DNA of 18,839 nt from an uncultured Lysobacteraceae bacterium (GTDB taxonomy: Bacteria; Pseudomonadota; Gammaproteobacteria; Xanthomonadales; Xanthomonadaceae): NCBI GenBank assembly GCA_946480825.1, contig CAMLLG010000074.1:1-18839 (forward strand), written 5' to 3'. Below the pieces are notes generated by a model, which made no database searches, was not told where the DNA came from, and worked only from the letters and a program-made list of their open reading frames with translations. Position 1 is the first letter of the stretch. Every line of letters starts with the position of its first letter. The translations under genes were made by a program, and so were the position numbers. Positions 7,201 through 14,004 of the stretch are shown here, piece by piece.

Positions 7201-7379
7201 GCGGCGTGGCGGCGCATGGACGCGACATCGATGCAACCCGGCGGCTTCTGCGCGTCGCTCGCGTTCCGGGCGGCGTATGCTGGGCTCGCGACGACTGCGG
7301 GCGCATCGCCCGGCGACGACGTCACGCGCGACCGCAGTCATCGCGAACCATCGCCATCGCAGCCTCGAGACCGCACGCC

Positions 7380-7799
7380 ATGAGCCTGAAAGGTTCGAAG
7401 ACCGAAGACAATCTGAAATGCGCCTTCGCCGCGGAATCCCAGGCGAATCGGCGTTATCTCTATTTCGCCCAGAAGGCCGACATCGAAGGCTACAGCGATG
7501 TGGCCACGGTGTTCCGCTCCACCGCGGAAGGCGAAACCGGCCATGCCCACGGTCATCTGGAATATCTCGAACGCTGCGGCGATCCGGCGACGGGCCTGCC
7601 CTTCGGCGATACGTCGAACAATCTGAAATCCGCCATCGCCGGCGAAACCCACGAATACACCGACATGTACCCGGGCATGGCCAGAACCGCGCGCGACGAA
7701 GGTTTCGACGAAATCGCCGACTGGTTCGAAACCCTGGCCAAGGCCGAACGTTCGCACGCGAACCGCTTCCAGAAGGCGCTCGACGAACTCGGCGCCTGA
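7380..7799 (+). CDS. Rubrerythrin-family diiron protein lacking the rubredoxin domain
   Basis: Rubrerythrins are ferritin-like four-helix proteins with a diiron centre that reduces hydrogen peroxide to water. The 139-residue product covers only the diiron domain, with ligand candidates E19 ([10 protein letters not shown]), E52 and H55 ([10 protein letters not shown]), E89 or E92 ([10 protein letters not shown]) and E123 and H126 ([11 protein letters not shown]). All the helix-borne ExxH pairs are intact. The C-terminal rubredoxin FeS4 domain of classical rubrerythrin is absent and only two cysteines remain, so electrons must come from a separate donor. The frame is open far upstream, but the ATG at 7380 starts the conserved [13 protein letters not shown]. 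It lies 179 bp after oxyR, so it may have its own promoter or be OxyR-linked by context only. In other proteobacteria this short type sits next to an Fe-S oxidoreductase and a DUF3501 gene; here only DUF3501 follows. Confidence 0.92.
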   Translation: MSLKGSKTEDNLKCAFAAESQANRRYLYFAQKADIEGYSDVATVFRSTAEGETGHAHGHLEYLERCGDPATGLPFGDTSNNLKSAIAGETHEYTDMYPGMARTARDEGFDEIADWFETLAKAERSHANRFQKALDELGA

Positions 7800-7805
7800 T
7801 CCGAA

Positions 7806-7845
7806 CACATTGATCCGGGCACATTGACCCGGACCCTTCCGGGTC
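7806..7845. repeat. Short tandem repeat and hairpin after rubrerythrin
   Basis: CACATTGATCCGG (7806-7818) is repeated at 7820-7832 with one change, a 14-bp period. The second copy runs into a hairpin, GACCCGG (7826-7832) with CCGGGTC (7839-7845) around ACCCTT. The hairpin starts 26 bp past the rubrerythrin stop and may end or stabilise its transcript, although no T-run follows. Confidence 0.45.
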
Positions 7846-8020
7846 GTCCGCCAGGCGACGGGCGACCCACCGCTTTCTTCCGCGTCTCCTCTCTCCCGGC
7901 GCGGAAGGAAGCGATCTCTTTCGGGGCATACGCCGCATCCGCATGCCGCACCTGCCCCGCGCGGGCATCGCGCACGGCCTGTAAGACGGCGCTATCGCGG
8001 AACATGCGGCGACGCTGCGG

Positions 8021-8046
8021 CGGATGGCAGATCCGGATGGCAGATC
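8021..8046. repeat. Perfect 13-bp tandem duplication
   Basis: CGGATGGCAGATC occurs twice head to tail (8021-8033, 8034-8046), followed by a partial third copy (CAGATGGCGGA). It lies 41 bp upstream of the DUF3501 start, in the 288-bp gap after rubrerythrin where I see no gene. It could be slippage or a binding-site pair. Confidence 0.6.
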
Positions 8047-8087
8047 TACAGATGGCGGACGGCATCCGAACCCATCACCATGGCCGC

Positions 8088-8669
8088 ATGACCATTCTCA
8101 CCCGCGCCGATCTCTGCAGCCTCGAAACCTACGCCGTCGAGCGCCCCGCGTTCCGCGCGCGGGTGCTCGCGCACAAGCGCGCGCGCCGGCTGGCGCTCGG
8201 TGCCCATGCGACCCTGCTGTTCGAGGACCGGCTGACGGTGCAGTACCAGATCCAGGAAATGCTGCGGATCGAACGCATCTTCGAACCGCAGGCGATCCAG
8301 GCCGAACTCGACGCCTACAACCCGCTGATTCCCGGCGGCCACGATCTGAAGGCGACGCTGCTGATCGAATACGCGGACGAAACGATGCGCCGCCGCGAAC
8401 TGGCGCGGCTCGGTGGCATCGAGCACCGGGTGTTCGCCGCAGTGGCCGATCATGGCCGCGCGGTCGCGCATGCCGACGAAGACATGGACCGCGGCGACGA
8501 CGCCAAGACCGCGGCCGTGCATTTCCTGCGCTTCGCTTTCGCGCCCGCGCAGATCGCGGCGCTGCGTGCGGGGTCCGCGTTGCGCTTCGGCATCGACGAT
8601 GCGCGCATGCCCGTCGCGGTGGATGCAGCCGAAGCCACGCACGCGGCGCTGCTGCGCGATTTCGACTGA
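8088..8669 (+). CDS. DUF3501 family protein
   Basis: The 193-residue product is recognised as DUF3501 from its conserved run of LTRADLCSLETYA, RARVLAHKRARRLALG, LLFEDRLTVQYQIQEMLRIERIFE and ELDAYNPLIPGG (about residues 4-85). A more variable C-terminal half follows, containing HRVFAAVADHG and HFLRFAF. No catalytic motif, metal-binding cysteine cluster or membrane segment is visible, so it should be cytosolic. The function is unknown. In many proteobacteria its gene is adjacent to a short rubrerythrin and an Fe-S (CCG-domain) oxidoreductase, which suggests a role in a peroxide-handling electron chain; that is inference from context. The start at 8088 gives the family N-terminus MTILTRADL. An in-frame ATG at 8052 would add 12 residues. 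There is no strong ribosome site. The next gene starts 37 bp after its stop. Confidence 0.88.
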   Translation: MTILTRADLCSLETYAVERPAFRARVLAHKRARRLALGAHATLLFEDRLTVQYQIQEMLRIERIFEPQAIQAELDAYNPLIPGGHDLKATLLIEYADETMRRRELARLGGIEHRVFAAVADHGRAVAHADEDMDRGDDAKTAAVHFLRFAFAPAQIAALRAGSALRFGIDDARMPVAVDAAEATHAALLRDFD

Positions 8670-8706
8670 AGCTACACTTCCGCGGACATCGTCCCGGAAG
8701 CCGCGC

Positions 8707-9357
8707 ATGGTTCGCTGGTTGCTGTTGTTCATCGCCATCGCCGCCGCGGCGTGGTGGCTGGCCACGCCCTCGCCACCGCCGCAGGGCGCAACGCCGTTGT
8801 CGTCGACCGCCATCACCCACGCCGCGACCGCGTGCCGACCGCCGTCACGATTGGCCGGCGACGACGGCGCGGTGCAGTCCGACGCGCCCGGCGGCATGTC
8901 GCCGTTCGCGCTGGGGAACGCCACCGCGCAGCCGCTGGCCGGTTTCAGCGTCGCCGCGCGGGTGCTGTCGCGCAGGGAATACGGCAGCGATCGCGAAGCC
9001 GATTTCGCGCCGCTGGACCTGGCGCTCGGCTGGGGCCGCATGCGCGAAGACGCGGTGCTGTCGCAGCTCGATATTTCGCAGGGCGGGCGCTGGTACCGCT
9101 ATCGCTGGTCGGCGCAGCCGCCGCTGCCGCCGGACGAGATCGCGCGCAGCAGCGCCAACATGCACATGATTCCGGCCTCGCCCTCGGTGGCCGCCGCATT
9201 GGCGGAGGTGGAGGCGGGCGATGCGGTGCGCATCGACGGCTGGCTGGTGCAGGTGAATGCGCCCGATGGCTGGCGCTGGCGCAGTTCGCTCACCCGCGAG
9301 GACACCGGCGGCGGCGCCTGCGAAGTGGTCTATGTCTGTGCGGTGACCCGGGGCTGA
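8707..9357 (+). CDS. Conserved membrane-anchored hypothetical protein
   Basis: The 216-residue product has one N-terminal hydrophobic segment (about 3-20, WLLLFIAIAAAAWWLA), then a proline-rich linker and a soluble domain that should face the periplasm. The conserved-looking core runs from FSVAARVLSRREYG (80-93) through LDLALGWGRMREDAVLSQLDISQGGRWYRYRW (104-134), SSANMHMIPA (148-157) and VNAPDGWRWRSSLTREDTGGGACEVVYV (183-210). I recall very similar uncharacterised proteins across beta- and gammaproteobacteria and know of no assigned function. The domain is rich in Trp and Arg and has three cysteines (43, 205, 211). A GGAAG ribosome site (8696-8700) precedes the ATG by 6 nt. It lies 37 bp behind the DUF3501 gene and is probably co-transcribed with it. 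I cannot tell whether it works in the same process. Confidence 0.82.
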   Translation: MVRWLLLFIAIAAAAWWLATPSPPPQGATPLSSTAITHAATACRPPSRLAGDDGAVQSDAPGGMSPFALGNATAQPLAGFSVAARVLSRREYGSDREADFAPLDLALGWGRMREDAVLSQLDISQGGRWYRYRWSAQPPLPPDEIARSSANMHMIPASPSVAAALAEVEAGDAVRIDGWLVQVNAPDGWRWRSSLTREDTGGGACEVVYVCAVTRG

Positions 9358-9412
9358 GCGCGATGCCGGTCCCGCTGCGTGGCCGGGTATCGCACTCGGC
9401 CGCCGGATGGCG

Positions 9413-9434
9413 CGGCCCCGCCAAGGCGGGGCCG
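9413..9434. terminator. Bidirectional terminator-like GC hairpin
   Basis: CGGCCCCGCC (9413-9422) pairs perfectly with GGCGGGGCCG (9425-9434) around AA; in RNA the innermost pairs would open to a larger loop. It sits in the 90-bp gap between two convergent genes and so can serve both strands. T-runs are lacking, as is common for GC-rich genomes. Confidence 0.6.
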
Positions 9435-9447
9435 GCCGTGATGCGCG

Positions 9448-9951
9448 TCAGCGCGCGGCGGTCTTGGCGGGGGGGGCTTCGGGCATCGCCGAGCTGTGGT
9501 GATTCACGATCTTCCACTCGCCGTCGATCTTTTCGTACAGGTAGGTGTAACGGGCCTGGACCTGGGTGGGCTTGCCGTCCTTGGTGAGGCGGAAGGTGTA
9601 GACGCCGGCATCGAGCGCGGTGTTGTCGTCGAGCATGCGGATCTCGCGGAAATTGATCGTGCCCTGCGGCTTGGCCTTCAGGAAATCGACGAAGTAGCGC
9701 TGGATGGCGGCCGGGCCGACGCGGACTTCGTTGGACACCGTCGGCTGCAGCACGCCGTTGTTGGCGTAGAGCGCCGCGACCCGCTCGGGCTTTCCGGTGG
9801 CCAGGGCGGCGTTCCAGCGGTCGAACAGCGAAGCGATCTCGCGGGTTTTGGCGTCGGCCGGCGGCGACGCCTGACCGGCGTAGTCGCGCGCGGCGGCATC
9901 GGCGGCGGCGAGAGAGAGGGACACGCTGAGCAGCAGGGGAATGCATCGCAT
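9448..9951 (-). CDS. Exported SnoaL/NTF2-like protein (SgcJ/EcaC-type)
   Basis: The 167-residue product starts with a signal peptide (MRCIPLLLSVSLSLAAADAAA, cleavage likely near residue 21), so it should be periplasmic. The rest is a single NTF2-like cone fold: REIASLFDRWNAALATGKPERVAALYANNGVLQPT (38-71), GPAAIQRYFVDFLKAKPQG (79-97), and strands DDNTALDAGVYTFRL and ARYTYLYEKIDGEWKIVNHHSS (133-154). These features match the SgcJ/EcaC or CaMKII-association-domain group, whose bacterial members are mostly uncharacterised; the oxidoreductase label often attached to them is not demonstrated by the sequence. The frame is open much further upstream, but the ATG at 9951 starts the signal peptide and has GGAG about 8 nt before it. 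It diverges from the LuxR-type regulator across 108 bp, so that regulator might control it. Confidence 0.85.
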   Translation of the reverse strand: MRCIPLLLSVSLSLAAADAAARDYAGQASPPADAKTREIASLFDRWNAALATGKPERVAALYANNGVLQPTVSNEVRVGPAAIQRYFVDFLKAKPQGTINFREIRMLDDNTALDAGVYTFRLTKDGKPTQVQARYTYLYEKIDGEWKIVNHHSSAMPEAPPAKTAAR

Positions 9952-10024
9952 GGCAGGAGCTCCGTGGTGGTCGGGGATTCGATCCGCACCGCAGTGCGGC
10001 AGGCGCAGTGTGGTCGCTGGCCCC

Positions 10025-10054
10025 TTGGCGGCCATCCGCCGGCCCGCATATGCT
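10025..10054 (+). promoter_or_regulatory. Possible leaderless promoter of the LuxR-type gene
   Basis: TTGGCG (10025-10030), an 18-bp spacer and TATGCT (10049-10054) form a passable sigma-70 promoter. The ATG of the next gene starts only 5 nt after the -10 box, and no ribosome site precedes it. Transcription would then begin at or next to the start codon, giving a leaderless mRNA. The box matches are partial, so confidence is limited. Confidence 0.4.
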
Positions 10055-10059
10055 TGGGT

Positions 10060-10854
10060 ATGCCGAACAGCAGACCTTCCCCCGCTCTCGCCCAGCCCGC
10101 CACCGACGTCGGCGCCGATGTCGGCACGAATGTCGGCGAATGGCGCGATGCATTGCGCCGCGAGCATGGCGCCGCGGCGCGGCTGGGCTGGGTCGTGGAT
10201 GCCGCGACCGCGCTGCAATCAAGCCCCGAGCGCGCGCGCGCGCGGCTGCTGGCCGCGGCGATGGGGCTGACCGATGCGCGCGACAGCGCGCTGCTGGCGC
10301 TGCGGGGCGAACGCTGGCAAGTGATCGCCAGCTACGGCCGGGCGCTGCCGCCCGGTGCGAGCCTGCCGGGCGGATGGAACGGCGCACCTGAGGACGTGGT
10401 GGCCGCGCGCGCCGGTCGCGGCATCGACTGGTGGCTGGGGCCATCGCCGGGAACTTCCGCCGGCATGCGCCCGCTCGAGGCCTGCGTGGCCGTCGCCGGG
10501 CAGAGTCTCGGCGTGCTGTCGCTCGCGGTGCCGGCGGCGCGACGGGTCGAGGAGGCGGATCTGGACGCACTGAAAGTGCTGGCCGCGATGGCCTGTGCGC
10601 TGGTCGTGGAGCCGGCCGCCGCGCAGAAGCGGGTTCGACGCGCGGAAGCGACGCGACTGTCGTCGTTGACGCGGCGCGAGCGTCAGGTGTTGACGCTGCT
10701 GACCCGCGGGCTGACCAACGCGGCGGTGGCCGAGGAACTGGCGATCGCGCCCGGCACCGCGAAGATCCACGTCGAACGCATCCTGCGCAAACTCGGGCTG
10801 GCGGATCGCACCCAGGCGGCCGTGTACGCCACCCGCCACGGCGTCGGCGCATGA
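10060..10854 (+). CDS. LuxR-family transcriptional regulator with GAF-like sensor region
   Basis: The 264-residue product ends in a clear LuxR/FixJ-type helix-turn-helix at about 203-258 (LTRRERQVLTLLTRGLTNAAVAEELAIAPGTAKIHVERILRKLGLADRTQAAVYA). The preceding region (about 35-185) looks like a GAF domain: a helix bundle with SSPERARARLLAAAMGLTDARDSALLAL, strands around GERWQVIASYG, and ACVAVAGQSLGVLSLAV before a helix. It has no receiver domain, so it is not phosphorylated in the usual way. Near the N-terminus a 12-nt unit is repeated three times in the DNA (10105-10140), giving DVGADVGTNVG. The ATG at 10060 has no ribosome site but lies just behind a promoter-like -10 box. Its stop overlaps the next start as ATGA, so it is the first gene of a translationally coupled three-gene operon. 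The ligand is unknown. Confidence 0.85.
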   Translation: MPNSRPSPALAQPATDVGADVGTNVGEWRDALRREHGAAARLGWVVDAATALQSSPERARARLLAAAMGLTDARDSALLALRGERWQVIASYGRALPPGASLPGGWNGAPEDVVAARAGRGIDWWLGPSPGTSAGMRPLEACVAVAGQSLGVLSLAVPAARRVEEADLDALKVLAAMACALVVEPAAAQKRVRRAEATRLSSLTRRERQVLTLLTRGLTNAAVAEELAIAPGTAKIHVERILRKLGLADRTQAAVYATRHGVGA

Positions 10855-12770
10855 GCGGGCCCCTGCGCGCGCTGCGGACGTGGCTGGCCGGCTCGATCAC
10901 CCGCAAGAGCCTGGCGTCGATCCTGCTGCCCCTGTTGCTGCTGGTGGTGGCGGTGGTCGCGATCGGCCAGCTCGAACAACAGACGGCCCGCGCGGAGAAC
11001 GACGTGCGCCGGACGCTGCAGGTGCTCAGCGACCTGCACGAAGCGCACAGCCTGCTCGCGGAAACCGCCGCGGCGGTGCGCGGCTACCGGCTGGTCGAAC
11101 GCGACGCCTTCCTCGATCCCTATCGTCTCGCCGAGCCGCGCCTGCTCGCGCTGCTCGATCGTCTGCAGCGCGAGATCGCCGATCCGCAGCAGGCGCGGCG
11201 CATGGCGCGGGTGCGCCCGCTGTTCGAGGAAAAAATGCAGGGCTGGCGGGAGTTGCTCGCCCCCGGGATCACGCCCGAAGCGGAACGGCGGCAATTGATC
11301 ACCGGCAAGGCGAAGCTCGACATCCTGCGCGCGGAGCTGCGGCGGATGCGCGAGTACGAGCATGCGCAACTGGATCTGCGCACGCGCACCGCGCAGCGTC
11401 TGCGTTATCGCAATCTGGTGATCACCCAGATCGCGGCGCTGCTGGCGGGGCTGGGCGCGATCGGCGCGGTCGCCTGGCTGACCTCCGGTCTCGCCCGGCG
11501 CGCGCGACGGCTCGCCGCCGACGCCTCGCGGCTCGGCGAGGGACAGGCGCTCGAGATCGGCGAGCGCGGCGGCGACGAACTCGGCCAGGTGGCCGATCGG
11601 CTGGCGGAGGCGAGCCGCCTGCTCGCCGAACGCGCGGCGGAAACCCGCCGGGCGCGCGAAGAAGCGGAAGCCGCGAATCATGCGAAGACCGAATTCCTGT
11701 CGCGCAGCAGCCACGAGCTGCGGACGCCGTTGAACGCGATCCTGGGTTATGCGCAGGTGCTGTCGCTGGATCTCGAAGGCCGCGAAGGCCACGCCCATGC
11801 GCAACGGATCGTGTCCGCCGGCAGACACCTGCTGGGGCTGATCAGCGAACTGTTGGACATCGCGAAGATCGAAGCCGGCCATCTCGATCTCGCGCCGCAG
11901 GCGGTGCCGGTGGCGGCCGTGATCGGCGAAGCCGCCGCGCTGGTGCAGCCCAATGCCGAGGCGCGCGGTGTGCGCCTGCGCATCGAAGCCGCCGGCACGG
12001 TGGCGGTGCGCGCCGACCCGCAGCGGTTGCGACAGGTGCTGGTGAATCTGCTGTCGAACGCCATCAAGTTCAACCGCGAACACGGCGAAGTCACGGTCGT
12101 CGCGACGCACGACGGCGATCGCGTTCGCATCAGCGTCCGCGACCAGGGACCCGGCGTGCCCGCCGAACGCCGCGCGAAACTGTTCGTGCCCTTCGAACGT
12201 CTGGGCGCGGAACGCTCGGCGGTGGAAGGTACCGGCATCGGCCTGGCGCTGAGCAAGCGTCTGATCGAGGCCATGGAAGGCGCGATCGGTTTCGATGACG
12301 CGGTCGGCGGCGGCGCGGACGTGTGGGTGGCGCTGCCGGCCACGGCCGCGCCCGCGTCGGCACCGGAGACCCATCGAGACGCGCCGCCGCCGCCGGCCGC
12401 CGCCGCGCGGCGGGTGCTGAGCGTGGAAGACAATCCGTCCAACCAGGCGTTGATCGAAACGCTGCTTTCGCGGCGACCACAGGTGCATCTGGATCACGCC
12501 GAGACCATCGCGGCGGCGATCGAGATGCTCGCCGCGGACGTCCCGCATCTGGTGCTGCTGGACCTGCATCTGCCGGATGGGCGCGGCGAGCATCTGATCG
12601 CGCGGATCCGCACGGATCCGCGCCTGGCCGGCGTGCCGGTGGTGGCGATCACCGCCGATGCGACCGATGCCACCCTGGCGGCCGCCCACGCCGCAGGCGC
12701 GGCCGAGGTGCTGACCAAACCGATCGATGTCGCCCGGTTCTACGCCATGCTGGATCGCGCGCTGGCATGA
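10851..12770 (+). CDS. CHASE3-type hybrid sensor histidine kinase with receiver domain
   Basis: The 639-residue product is a membrane sensor kinase. A transmembrane helix (about 21-39) is followed by a periplasmic helical region (about 40-185) of CHASE3 type (VLSDLHEAHSLLAETAAAVRGYRLVERDAFLDPY). After a second transmembrane helix (about 188-210) come a HAMP-like linker and coiled coil (to about 275). The HisKA domain has SSHELRTPLNAILGYAQ with H288, and the ATPase domain has N403 (NLLSNAIKF), DQGPGVP (431-437) and GTGIGLALSKR (460-470). A proline- and alanine-rich linker (about 497-520) leads to a receiver domain with E526/D527, phospho-acceptor D571 (LLDLHLPDG), T601 and K623. All key residues are present. 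It overlaps both neighbours by 4 bp (ATGA). The attached receiver, together with the separate receiver gene downstream, suggests a phosphorelay or phosphate sink; no Hpt domain is visible here. Confidence 0.93.
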   Translation: MSGPLRALRTWLAGSITRKSLASILLPLLLLVVAVVAIGQLEQQTARAENDVRRTLQVLSDLHEAHSLLAETAAAVRGYRLVERDAFLDPYRLAEPRLLALLDRLQREIADPQQARRMARVRPLFEEKMQGWRELLAPGITPEAERRQLITGKAKLDILRAELRRMREYEHAQLDLRTRTAQRLRYRNLVITQIAALLAGLGAIGAVAWLTSGLARRARRLAADASRLGEGQALEIGERGGDELGQVADRLAEASRLLAERAAETRRAREEAEAANHAKTEFLSRSSHELRTPLNAILGYAQVLSLDLEGREGHAHAQRIVSAGRHLLGLISELLDIAKIEAGHLDLAPQAVPVAAVIGEAAALVQPNAEARGVRLRIEAAGTVAVRADPQRLRQVLVNLLSNAIKFNREHGEVTVVATHDGDRVRISVRDQGPGVPAERRAKLFVPFERLGAERSAVEGTGIGLALSKRLIEAMEGAIGFDDAVGGGADVWVALPATAAPASAPETHRDAPPPPAAAARRVLSVEDNPSNQALIETLLSRRPQVHLDHAETIAAAIEMLAADVPHLVLLDLHLPDGRGEHLIARIRTDPRLAGVPVVAITADATDATLAAAHAAGAAEVLTKPIDVARFYAMLDRALA

Positions 12771-13231
12771 AACGCGAAGAAGTCCTCGGCTGCCGCATCC
12801 TGATCGTCGACGACGAGGATGCGAACCTGCGCCTGCTGGAAGCGCTGCTCGCGCGCGAGGGCTTCCATCAGGTGGTCGCCACCTCCGAACCGCGACGCGT
12901 GACCGATCTGGTCCGCGCCTTCGACCCCGACCTGATCCTGCTCGATCTGAAAATGCCGGGGATGGACGGTTACGCGGTACTGGACACGCTGGCGCGCACG
13001 CTCGACCCGATGGATTTCCTGCCGGTGATCGTGCTGACCGCCGACCCCAGCCGCAGCGCCCGTCATCGGGCGCTCGGGCTGGGCGCCAAGGATTACCTGA
13101 CCAAACCGTTCGACCTGTTCGAAGTCGCACTGCGGGTCTGGAACGCGCTGGAAACGCGGCTGCTGTTCAAGGCGCTGCGCGCGCTGGCCCCGCAGAGCGA
13201 AGCGCCGCCGCGCTGGCGCGGCGAAGAGTGA
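12767..13231 (+). CDS. Stand-alone receiver (REC) response regulator
   Basis: The 154-residue product is one receiver domain with the acidic pocket D15/D16, phospho-acceptor D60 (LILLDLKMPGMDGY), T91 and K113 (DYLTKPFD), all intact. After the domain, a short helix VWNALETRLLFKALRAL (about 124-140) resembles the linker that in larger regulators leads into an HD-GYP or other output domain. Here the protein ends about 14 residues later, without an output. It may have come from such a protein by truncation, or it may signal by protein contact. It starts in an ATGA overlap with the hybrid kinase, which makes the kinase its likely phosphate donor. It converges with msrA, the two stop codons lying only 16 bp apart, and I see no terminator between them. 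Confidence 0.92.
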   Translation: MKREEVLGCRILIVDDEDANLRLLEALLAREGFHQVVATSEPRRVTDLVRAFDPDLILLDLKMPGMDGYAVLDTLARTLDPMDFLPVIVLTADPSRSARHRALGLGAKDYLTKPFDLFEVALRVWNALETRLLFKALRALAPQSEAPPRWRGEE

Positions 13232-13247
13232 TCCGCGGCAGCGCGAT

Positions 13248-13904
13248 TCACAGCCCCGTCGGGCAACTCACGCCGGTGCCGCCGAGGCCGCAATAGCCGT
13301 CCGGGTGCTTCGACAGATATTGCTGGTGATCGTCTTCGGCGTAGAAGAACGTCGGCGCGGGATGTCGGATTTCTGTCGTGATCGCGCCGTAACCCGCCGC
13401 CGCCAGCCCCGCCTGGAACGCATCGCGGCTGGCGAGCGCGGCGGCGTACTGCGCTTCGGTATCGCAATGGATCGCGGACCGGTACTGGGTGCCGGTGTCG
13501 TTGCCCTGGCGCATGCCCTGGGTGGGGTCGTGATTTTCCCAGAAGGTCTTCAGCAGAGACTCGAAGGCGACGACCGCGGGGTCGTAGACCACCAGCACCG
13601 CTTCGGTGTGCCCGGTTTCGCCGCTGCAGACTTCGCGGTAGGTCGGGTTCGGGGTATGGCCGCCGGCGTAGCCCACCGCGGTGGTGAACACGCCCGGGAT
13701 CGACCAGAACTTGCGCTCCGCGCCCCAGAAGCAGCCCATGCCGAACTGGACCCGGGCCAGACCTTCGAACGCATCGCGCAGCGGCCGGCCGTGTACGTGA
13801 TGCGCATTGCGCAGCGGCATCGGTATTTCACGGCCCGGAAGGGCACGCTCGGGCGAGGGCATGCGCTGTTTGTGGGCACCGATGCCCAACAGGGATTCGA
13901 ACAT
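13248..13904 (-). CDS. msrA: Peptide methionine-S-sulfoxide reductase MsrA
   Basis: MsrA reduces the S epimer of methionine sulfoxide, free or in proteins, with thioredoxin as electron source. The 218-residue product has the long form of the enzyme. The catalytic cysteine is C58 in [13 protein letters not shown], and the resolving cysteines are C205 and C214 in GYCGLGG and VSCPTGL, so the three-cysteine relay of the E. coli type is complete. The conserved [24 protein letters not shown] (78-101) is also present. The frame is open upstream into the cyclase gene, but the ATG at 13904 gives the family N-terminus MFESLLG and follows GGAG with 7-nt spacing. The 100-bp space to the cyclase upstream holds a perfect 12-bp tandem duplication. 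It fits the oxidative-stress theme of the window, although it is separated from the ahp cluster by about 6 kb. Confidence 0.95.
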   Translation of the reverse strand: MFESLLGIGAHKQRMPSPERALPGREIPMPLRNAHHVHGRPLRDAFEGLARVQFGMGCFWGAERKFWSIPGVFTTAVGYAGGHTPNPTYREVCSGETGHTEAVLVVYDPAVVAFESLLKTFWENHDPTQGMRQGNDTGTQYRSAIHCDTEAQYAAALASRDAFQAGLAAAGYGAITTEIRHPAPTFFYAEDDHQQYLSKHPDGYCGLGGTGVSCPTGL

Positions 13905-13915
13905 CGACGGACTCC

Positions 13916-13939
13916 GGTTCGGATACTGGTTCGGATACT
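13916..13939. repeat. Perfect 12-bp tandem duplication in the msrA leader
   Basis: GGTTCGGATACT occurs twice head to tail (13916-13927, 13928-13939). It begins 12 bp before the msrA start codon, next to the ribosome site, so copy-number change could alter expression. It is seen directly; any role is inference. Confidence 0.65.
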
Positions 13940-14004
13940 CGAAAGAGGGACGCCACGGGCGATCCGGTGCGTCTCGACTCAACGTGCGGGCGAACGACGA
14001 CGCT

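Noticed and set aside
8413..8706. Upstream extension of the membrane-anchored hypothetical protein into the DUF3501 gene
   Set aside because: It would overlap the DUF3501 coding region in another frame and bury the signal anchor. The ATG at 8707 has a GGAAG ribosome site.
10683..13130. 815-codon open frame on the minus strand opposite the LuxR, kinase and receiver genes
   Set aside because: It is the antisense shadow of GC-rich coding DNA. The sequence is low-complexity Arg/Gln/His/Ala without domains, while the plus strand encodes intact known families.
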